Source: Adiantum capillus-veneris (taxonomy: Eukaryota; Streptophyta; Polypodiopsida; Polypodiales; Pteridaceae). From it: a DNA stretch of 64,000 nucleotides. The position numbers were made by a program, and so were the translations under genes. The notes beneath the pieces are model-generated. The model saw nothing but the letters and a program-made list of their open reading frames with translations, had not been told where the DNA came from and searched no databases. The stretch is taken from the NCBI GenBank assembly GCA_014529385.2, contig CM043962.1, positions 50,172,598 to 50,236,597 of the forward strand. Reading direction: 5' to 3'. Positions 56,915 to 64,000 of this stretch are shown in pieces (within the stretch, counting starts at the first letter, position 1; each line of letters starts with the position of its first letter).

Positions 56915-58683
56915 AATACTCCAAGTCTCAAGATTCGTTGCATAGTTTGGTCTTCCGCAAAGTGAAGTCCTACTATGGTAACATGTGCTTGACTTAGGTA
57001 CTGATCCTTTTCTTTAGGGTTAATGCATAAAAGAAATATCCCGTATCGATTCCTTTTATCTAGCCTCCCAGCTAGTAATTGATATATAGCCAATTGCTTG
57101 AATAAATCAATTGTGATAGGAAGTGGTGAATCCACTTGAGCTATTGTCATCAATGACACAATTTTTTCCAACCATCTAGGTATCATTTCCGTGGAGAACA
57201 AATAGGCATCTGGTAAATCATCGTCTACCCCTTTAGGTGATTCCCCTGAAGCAATCCTTGACAAATGATCTGCTCCTTGATGTGTGGTGCCTTTTTTCAC
57301 AACCACAGTGAAATCAAATTTGAGAAGAATGATGAACCATCTCACTATTCTCCCTGTGCTGCGTGGTTTGTTGACCAAATATAACAAGGCTTGGTAGTCC
57401 ACAAAGAATACAAACTTGTTGGCTAATAGGTAATGTCTATACTTTTTAACGGCATAGATCATTCTTAGTCCTTCTCTTTCAGTGGAGGTGTAGTTCTTTT
57501 CTGCCATATTTAATTGTCAGCTAGCATAAGAAATAGGAAAGTCAATTTTCCCATCTCCTGGTTGGGCTAGTATACAACCAATAGAAAAGTTTGAAGCATC
57601 TAAATGTACGTGGAATACTTTATCCCAATCGGATGCTTTCAGTATTGGAGCTGAGGTGAGAGCTTGCTTAATCTTCATGAAGGATTCTTCACATGCCTCG
57701 GTCCATTCAAATTGCATAATCAAGCTGTACATGGGTTTTGCAATTATAGCATACATGTAGATGAACTATCGATAATATCCACAATGTCCCATGAAGGCTT
57801 GTACCCCTTTGGCTGTTGTTGGTCTAGGCAAATCAGCAATGACATGAATCTTTTCAATATTGGTAGCTATGCCATTTTTCGACACTATATGTCCAAGGAT
57901 TTTCCCTTGTCTTCCCAGGAATGTGCACTTTTCAGGGTTAAAGCAAATCCTGTAAAGTCTACATTTTTCGAATACCTTTTTGAGGTGTTCAAAATGATCA
58001 GCTCAGATTGACGAATGTACGCATAAATCATCCATGTATACTTCCAAGAATTTTCAAAGATACTCTTTGAAAGCATGGCTCATCAATCTTTGAAATGTGG
58101 GTGGAGCGTTAGTTAACCCAAACAGCATAACCCGATAGGCAAATTTACCCCATTCTGTTGCAAAAGCAGTTTTATGTTGATCTTTGGGGTCAACCAAAAG
58201 TTGATTGTATCACGAAAATCCATCTAAGAACCTGTAAGCTTCTTTTCCTGCCACTCTTTCTAAAACATGCTCAGTTATTGGAAGAGGAAAGTTGTCTCTA
58301 ATGGTAGCTGCATTCACTTTTTTGAGATTAACACACACTCGTAATTTCCCATTCCTCTTAAGTACTACCACAATTGGAGACACCCAATCAGTGTGTTCAA
58401 TTTCGTAAATGAATTCAACTTCCTTTAGTTTTTTAATCTCTTCTTTGGTCTTCTTGGCAAATGTTTCGTTATAAGTGTATGGTCTTTGTCTACTTGGTTT
58501 TGCATCATCTCTCATGGATATGGTATGTTGATAGATTTCTGGATCAAAACCCTTGAGATCCTTGTAAGACCAAGCAAAGATATCCCGGTATTCCTTTAAC
58601 AAGCTTAGCAAAATCTTTTGTTCTTCTTCTGTTAGGTCATTTGCAATGTAAGCTGGTCTAGGCTCTTCTCCTGGTTCAACCAA
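56836..58683 (-). pseudogene. pol: Ty3/gypsy reverse transcriptase and RNase H
   Basis: One frame runs through the whole region with several stops. Reverse transcriptase begins after DLTEEEQKILLSLLKEYRDI and shows WVSPIVVVLKRNGKLRVCVN, DPKDQHKTAFATEWGKFAY, FGLTNAPPTFQRLM and the catalytic YMDDL near 58045. RNase H has FHVHLDASNFSIGCILAQ, YTSTEREGLRMIYAVKKYRHYL and VFFVDYQALLYL. In-frame TGA codons interrupt near 58213, 58063 and 58000, and further stops lie near 57765 and 57515. A first integrase-like His-His stretch (QAHVTIVGLHF, then RLGVFWPNM) precedes the true integrase in this frame. Confidence 0.88.
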
Positions 58684-59274
58684 GTCTACCCTTTTAGCGT
58701 TTTCAGGTCCTCGTAAGACTCGCCTTGTTTTCGTAGTTCCCTAACAGGTTGTTCAATTATGATTTTTCAATCTTGGAGAGTATACTTTTTGTAATGGGAT
58801 GGAACATGCATTACATCCTTACCATCCTCTTCCATGGTTTCCATTTCGGTGGTGTATATCTCCTTTAGAGTTTTTTTCAACTCTTGATATTTCTTTTTCC
58901 GCTGAACTCTGATCATGAGTGCTTTTTTTTATCCTGATGCTCTTCGTGAGTACCCTTCCTTGTTTTTCTCGATGTCTGAGACATTTTTGAGTTTTCGTTT
59001 GAAGGATATCTGCTAGTTATTTTGAAGGATATCTGCCAGTTATTTTGTCCTTGACACAATCATTGGTATCTATCTGCATCAGGAAATGTGTTTTACTGGA
59101 GACTGACGGCATAGGTCGTGCTTTCACAATTTTAGTGTCTCTCTTTCTTCTATACCATTTTTGTCTTCTTGATTTCTAGTTTGGAAAGTCAAAAAACTTT
59201 TCCTCCCTTCCCCTTAAGAGCAATTGAGCTCTCGTATGTTCTTTTTCGGATGCCAAATCTTCTGAGGTAGCTGA

Positions 59275-60111
59275 CTATTCATCTAACTCATCAGTTGCAT
59301 CATAATCGAGGTAAAAAAAGACTTGTTGAGCTTTCATCAAGTCCTTTGTTACCTCATCCTTGTTTTCAATGTTAAGGACTGACATCATTTGGATGGGAAT
59401 TATGTCGTAGCCATCCTCATTGCGAAATTGAGTAGGCATAGACGTATTCATTGTCGCTAAGATTTGAGTCCACTCGAATGGTTTGAATAAATGTTTTGGA
59501 AAGGGTTCTGGTATGTAGGCTTCGTTTGTACAGTCCCTTTTTAGGATACATTCCTCTCGTCTTAAGCTTCCATTTTCTGAAGCTCCGCACATCCAAATCG
59601 CAGTGTCTTTGTTTAACCAAGATGGAAGTTTAGTTTCAGCCAAAGAGACTGAATCAAACTCTTGGATGGGTGTTTTCAAGACATCTCTATAGGTGTGGTA
59701 TTTTAGATTGAGTCTTGTTATAGATCCCACCTGCTTCAAGTACATATAGTCGTTTCCCCAATCTTGGATAAGCTGTACCTGTTGCATGAAAGGTCTTCCC
59801 AATATGATTTCATAGTTGAGTTTTTTTCCAAAGTCTACTACGGCAAAAGTGTGTTGATATTAAATTCCACAGGAGTTGACTATCACTTTTTCTAGTAGCC
59901 CTAGTGGTCTTTTAATGTGTCTATCATCCAATTGCAATTTCATTCGCATTTGTCTAATGGCTGGCTGTCCCCAGGATTCCCATACTGCTTTAGTGGCTAT
60001 GGCTATGCCCGCTCCACTATCCAGTATTTCCATGGTTTCAATGTCATTGTATTTCACTGGGAGGGTAGTGTTTCCTTCTTCCCCTTCATAATATTCTCCA
60101 ACCTTGTTCAT
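59275..60111 (-). pseudogene. Gypsy protease region upstream of RT
   Basis: The frame (60111-59860, then 59802-59275) includes EILDSGAGIAIATKAVWESWG, where DSGA is the retropepsin active-site box, followed by MKLQLDDRHIKRPLGLLEKV. After a stop comes GRPFMQQVQLIQDWGNDYM, which matches the second half of plant gypsy proteases (an ILGRP/PWMHQ-like turn followed by DWG). Stops at 59860 and 59275 interrupt it. The remaining 170 residues form a linker to RT with no motif. Confidence 0.7.
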
Positions 60112-60207
60112 AGGAACTAATCAAATCTCTTTGTATTCCATTTCATGTTTCAAGTTTCCTAGATTCTTAGAGATTAACCCCGTTATCCCCACCTTCTCTA
60201 GGGTTTT

Positions 60208-61041
60208 CTATAAATCATTCCATAAGTATGGCCTGAGTTTCAATAGTTCTCCCAGAGTAAGAGTGCATTGGATATGTGTGGACATGATTGAATGAATGTT
60301 GTCTACTTCTAGGGTCTGTTTGGCTCTTTTTACTTGAGTGGTCTTGCAAATGATAGACTCATCTTCGTTATTTCTCAAGTAAGAAGGTAATGTTTTTAAT
60401 GTCATTGGTTTAGATATTCTTGAAGCCTCTGATCTGCAATCCCCATACAAGTATTGTATATCCATGTTTATATTAGATGATAGGTTATCCAACCAGACTT
60501 CCTCTATAGGAGCCGACTTTAAAGTTAGGCTCCCATCATTGATCTCCCTTACCTTTTCCCATAAGTGTCCTGGCCAGTCTTCCTCTACGAATGGAATTCC
60601 GTCTAAGGCATCTTCAGTGTTCGGCACTATGAGCTCTGGTTCTTTTGTTTCAAGGTGGGGTTCTGCCACCACATCGGATTTGGATTTCATTTCTTCTACC
60701 GCAAGCTCTCCCGGTTTTGCAATACTGTCAAGCTTGGGTTTTTGTTTATCAAGCATTTCCTGCGTGATTCTTACCAAGTTTTGATAAGCTTCTAGCTTAG
60801 TTGCTTCCATGTCTGGAGATGGATAGTTTTTCCATTTGTTTTACATGTTTTGGCCTGCTTTAAGTCCTGCTTGGTAGGCTTCCAAGGCGGCATTGATAGA
60901 CTCAAAAATTTTATCAACCAGAATGGATCCTCCAGATTTCACGGTTGTTTCCTTGAATTCACTGCCAGATTCCTTCAACTTGTCCTGGGCTAGAATTTTT
61001 GCTTTCTCTTTGTTTTCAACCGGTTGTTTTTGTTTCCTCAT
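60208..61041 (-). pseudogene. Gypsy gag-protease linker
   Basis: This lies in the same frame as gag and protease, with stops at 60841 and 60208. It is Lys/Glu-rich at first, then contains EEDWPGHLWEKVREI and STHIQCTLTLGELLKLRPYLW. Related sequence is present as a fragment at 1.56-2.13 kb. No enzymatic motif. Confidence 0.6.
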
Positions 61042-61134
61042 CTCATATCTTTAGCTTCTGTTCCTTTTGATTCTTTGAGAAGAAACTTTCGTGTTCTCGG
61101 AATCCTCAGAGGAATTGTGTTTCTTTTTCTTTGC

Positions 61135-63543
61135 CTAGGCTCTAGTGATTACCTTGATTGGAACAATCGGTTCGCTCTCTGATGAGCTACTAGGCATCAC
61201 TTGGACTATGTTGACTACAATTTTTCCCTTGTTCAAAGGATTCTTAGGACAATCTTCCGAAAAGTGTGCTCCCTTTTTGCAACATTGTATGCAATAGGCT
61301 TCAATTGGTTTGAGGTTTTTGTCAGGATCTGGACATTCGTTCTTCCAATGGTCATCAACACCATAATTATGACAGTTTCCTGTTTTGGGCTTCATCATGG
61401 GTCTTCCCATGGGAGGTATGACACCTTGATTAGCTACATAATACATTGGTGCGAGCTCTGGTGGAGCATAAGTCATGGTTTCCTCCATTGGTGGTGGGTG
61501 TGGACTATAACAATCTCCCTCTACAATTAGTGTAGATGGACTAGGCTCTGCATAGGGTCTAACATGCACTAATGCTTCTTCCTTTATGACTCCTTCTGAG
61601 TGCATGTACTTTACAGGCACCGCATTATGTCTTGGATAGGGAGATTGTTGTCCCAACATAGGTTGAGGCCTTTCCATACCCATTGGTGGTCTTTGAACTT
61701 GAGCCATATTAGGCTGATATCTGTACATGGGTTGTCCTTGGGGCCTCATGGGCATGTACTGAACATTCCCATCATACTTTGGTCTGAAGTAGCACTCGTG
61801 GGTCTTGTGGTTGGTCCATTTGCCTTTGATTGCACACGCTTTTTGTGGCCTAATTGGTTGTCCTTGTAGGGTTATCCCCTGTCCTGGTCCTCTCATAGGT
61901 GCTTTTTGCATATTTTTCATCATGTCATTCATCCTTTTTAGCATATCTTCTATGGCTGAGAGTGGTGCCGCAACAGCAGTTCCCACTTGTGCTGGTTTTG
62001 TGGATGATGTCTTCTCGCTTTGGTTATCCTTAGGGACATCCTCTTCATTGAAGATCTCATAGTTGTCTCCTAGGTCAATAGCATCTGACACACATGCCTC
62101 TAAGGTTATATGCTTTTTACTATATAGTATAGCATGAAGTTCTTTGTTTAGCAATCCTTCCAGAAACAATGAGTCAAGTCGCTCTTCTGCAGGCATCTCC
62201 ATCTCTAGGAACCTGGCAATGTATTGTTTCATTCGAGTTGCACAATACCTAACAGACTCACCATGTTTCTGTTTAAAGCTGTAGATTTGAGCTACCGTAT
62301 TATGTTTAATCCCCGTTTTAGAACAAGCAGCTACAAATCCTTGAGCTAATGTATTCAAATCCATGATTGACCTTGGTGGAATGTTTTGGAACCATGTCAA
62401 AGCTTTTCCTTCTAATGTCATTCCGAACCTCTCAAATTGAGTATGGAAATCGAATATACGCTCTGCTCTTAGCACTTGCTTAAAGCTTGCTAAGTGGTCA
62501 TATGGATCCCCTGATCCACTGTATTTTCTGACCCATTTTTGAAAATCAGCTGGTCTGACACGTCTATTTGGATCAACTCCAGGTCTTCTGGGAGTTGGTC
62601 CTCTTTCGAGTCCTTCAAACCAGTCTGTCGGAAATAGTGACTCATGTAGCCTTAGACTGGCCTTAGTGTCACCCGTTTTTCTACGTGATGAGGTGGTTTC
62701 TAGTTTCTTCACATTGCTCTCAGATGATCTCTCGTGATGTTTGTCTCTTGGAGTGGTTTCTAGTCCTTGACCTAATATCCAATCCCGTATGGAATATCCC
62801 TGGTATTTGGTTTGTTCTACCTACTCAGGAGTCATCATAACAAAATTGTTGTTATAACAATCCCTAAACAAGTAAGTTGGTAGATCCGCAGATCCCTTAT
62901 CTTTGATTTTGAAGATATAGATGATCTTCATGGCCGTTAATTGTCCTGGTCTAGCTTGAGAAGTCCACAAAAGATCTTTTATGTTTCTATCTTCCCAACA
63001 ATAGACTCCGATCCTAGGATTATCTATACTAAGCTGTTTCAAAGGCTTCAAGTCTACTTGATCGTATCCCTCAAATTCCAATGTTGGTGGTCCTTCTTTT
63101 GCTGACATATCCGGGATTATAGTGTTTATTTCTAATCCCCATTTGTCTACCACATCAGGATTTTCGACTTGTACATATTGAGTTCCGTTTTGATCCATGC
63201 ACATTTTTCCTTGTTTGTTTGCCCTAACCTCTTCTTCGAACTCAATACCATGATCATCAATGCGAATAGCATATTCTTAGTTAGGATCCAAGTAAACCTG
63301 GGCTCCATGATGATTAGTCTTGTAAAAAGAGAGTATATGCTTATAGCGCATAGTCGTTCCGATTTCCGAGTTAGTCGAGTAAGAAGACATTTCGGATGTT
63401 GAATCTGAAAAAGTGTCCGAGACTTCTTCAGGAATTGTGTGCAAGGAATTGCCTTGATTCACACTTTTTTCAGGGGATACTCTACTGGTGTTTTCTCCAA
63501 ATAGGCCTTGATTTCCTATTACACGACCGGATCTAAGGTTCAT
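61135..63543 (-). pseudogene. gag: Gypsy gag with upstream extension
   Basis: The frame starts at 63543 with MNLRSGRVIGNQG, a start often seen in plant gypsy gag, and is broken by stops at 63277 and 62821. The main part (62712-61135) is a retrotransposon gag domain. It has FQKWVRKYSGSGDPYDHLAS, KALTWFQNIPP, FKQKHGESVRYCATRMKQYI and LDSLFLEGLLNKELHAI, followed by Met/Pro/Gln-rich linkers. Two zinc-knuckle-like segments follow: CHNYGVDDHWKNEC, with Tyr for the second Cys, and CIQCCKKGAHFSEDC, with one extra residue before the His. Gag forms the particle and binds element RNA. No frameshift is needed across 2.4 kb. Confidence 0.85.
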
Positions 63544-63650
63544 ATAGACTTATGAAGCCCTGGTTTGAGTACTCACCTTAGATTGACTTGTCGTCAATTT
63601 TCACTTGATTCAATTGCAACTTTCTATCAAGCCACTGATTCCTCGCCAAC

Positions 63651-64000
63651 AACCTGATTCCTGTATAAAATTAATCAAATTAGCTATTTTTCTATAAGGA
63701 CAGTAGAGCTCTTGAGAACTCCAGTGATTGGTCTCTATATTTCACTTCAATTCGTGCTATGGAAGTCAAAATTTTGACTTTCATATTCAGTTTAGCAAAA
63801 TCAAAGGTCTATTCTGCAATCTGTAAACTGAGTGTATCTGTACCAATTTTGATTCGATTGAACCCAAAATTGCCCTATGGCCTTATATTATGCTGGTCTA
63901 GCACTGTATAAGCCCAAAAGTCAAAATTGAAGTCTTTGGATAGCAGAAGTAAATAATCACGATTATTTACTTTTGTCACTTTTTTGCACTTTTTGGATTG
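63651..64000 (-). repeat. Possible start of the 5' LTR of the gypsy element, cut by the window end
   Basis: Non-coding AT-rich sequence upstream of gag. It contains the palindrome with arms AAGTAAATAATC and GATTATTTACTT (63947-63958, 63961-63972), also seen at 48.8 and 52.4-53.0 kb. No certain LTR edge or primer site was found; TTGGCGAGGAATC on the minus strand near 63645 is a weak candidate. Confidence 0.35.

Larger units (their letters stand above)
49345..63650 (-). mobile_element. Large Ty3/gypsy-type retrotransposon, internal region
   Basis: On the minus strand the order is gag extension, gag, linker, protease, RT, RNase H, integrase, a second protease-like domain, Gln/His-rich frame, AT-rich spacer, accessory frame, purine tract. 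The order up to integrase and the absence of a chromodomain fit the non-chromovirus (Tat/Athila-like) gypsy branch. Extra frames beyond integrase and a large size also occur there. The 5' LTR would begin near 63.65 kb and run past the window. Whether all parts belong to one insertion is not proven. Confidence 0.6.

Noticed and set aside
56836-63543. In-frame stops of the gypsy element as sites of U-to-C RNA editing or stop-codon reassignment
   Set aside because: Such editing is known from fern and hornwort organelles, not nuclear transposons. At least some stops align with Gly or Trp positions that a C would not restore.

Overview
The window looks like an intergenic, transposon-dense stretch of nuclear DNA from a land plant. 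The evidence is plant-type CACTA (Tnp2, DUF4218 and DUF4216-like), PIF/Harbinger, Ty1/copia, Ty3/gypsy and LINE remains, initiator-tRNA-Met primer sites, a B-box-like zinc finger fragment, short GT-AG introns, and very many long GA/CT and CA/GT microsatellites. A seedless vascular plant such as a fern is a guess; nothing here fixes the lineage. I see no rRNA or tRNA gene and no recognisable host housekeeping gene.

Layout, left to right. A near-perfect hairpin lies at 71-181. A fragment related to the gypsy element further right is at about 1.56-2.13 kb (minus). A decayed CACTA transposase spans about 3.6-6.1 kb (minus). Microsatellites and B-box-like fragments occupy 6.4-8.4 kb, and an unassigned gene fragment 8.5-9.4 kb. 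A decayed LINE runs from about 11.6 kb to 16,558 and resumes at 25,341-25,879, where it ends in poly(A). It is interrupted by an 8,782-bp DNA transposon (16,559-25,340) bounded by 33-bp terminal inverted repeats. From 28.1 to about 35.0 kb lies an old copia element split inside its integrase by a second LTR element (29,671-34,004, 5-bp target duplication). 36-37.1 kb is microsatellite-rich. A PIF/Harbinger pseudogene is at 37.2-38.5 kb and a short LTR element at 39,316-41,107. A young copia element with 322-bp LTRs occupies 42,310-47,526. A large minus-strand Ty3/gypsy-type element fills 49,344 to the window end, apparently with a 3' LTR lying left of 49,344.

The most interesting object is the 8.8-kb inverted-repeat transposon. 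It carries an intact four-exon gene (16,759-19,572, 828 aa). The encoded protein has a candidate D/D/E arrangement and a CxxC-containing insert. A second four-exon gene is convergent with it (24,986-19,636, 978 codons, two nonsense codons in exon 3). Inside the large intron of the second gene lie a promoter-like segment with two G-boxes and a TATA box, four 59-bp GC-rich foldback units, and a small plus-strand reading frame. The first residues of that frame imitate the histone H3 tail. I could not assign the transposon to a named superfamily.

The gypsy element is the second point of interest. Its gag-protease-RT-RNase H region stays in one frame over about 6.6 kb and is broken mainly by nonsense codons. 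Downstream of the integrase it has extra sense-strand coding sequence that includes a second retropepsin-like motif. All exon models were made by eye from splice sites and phase, and have not been tested against transcripts.
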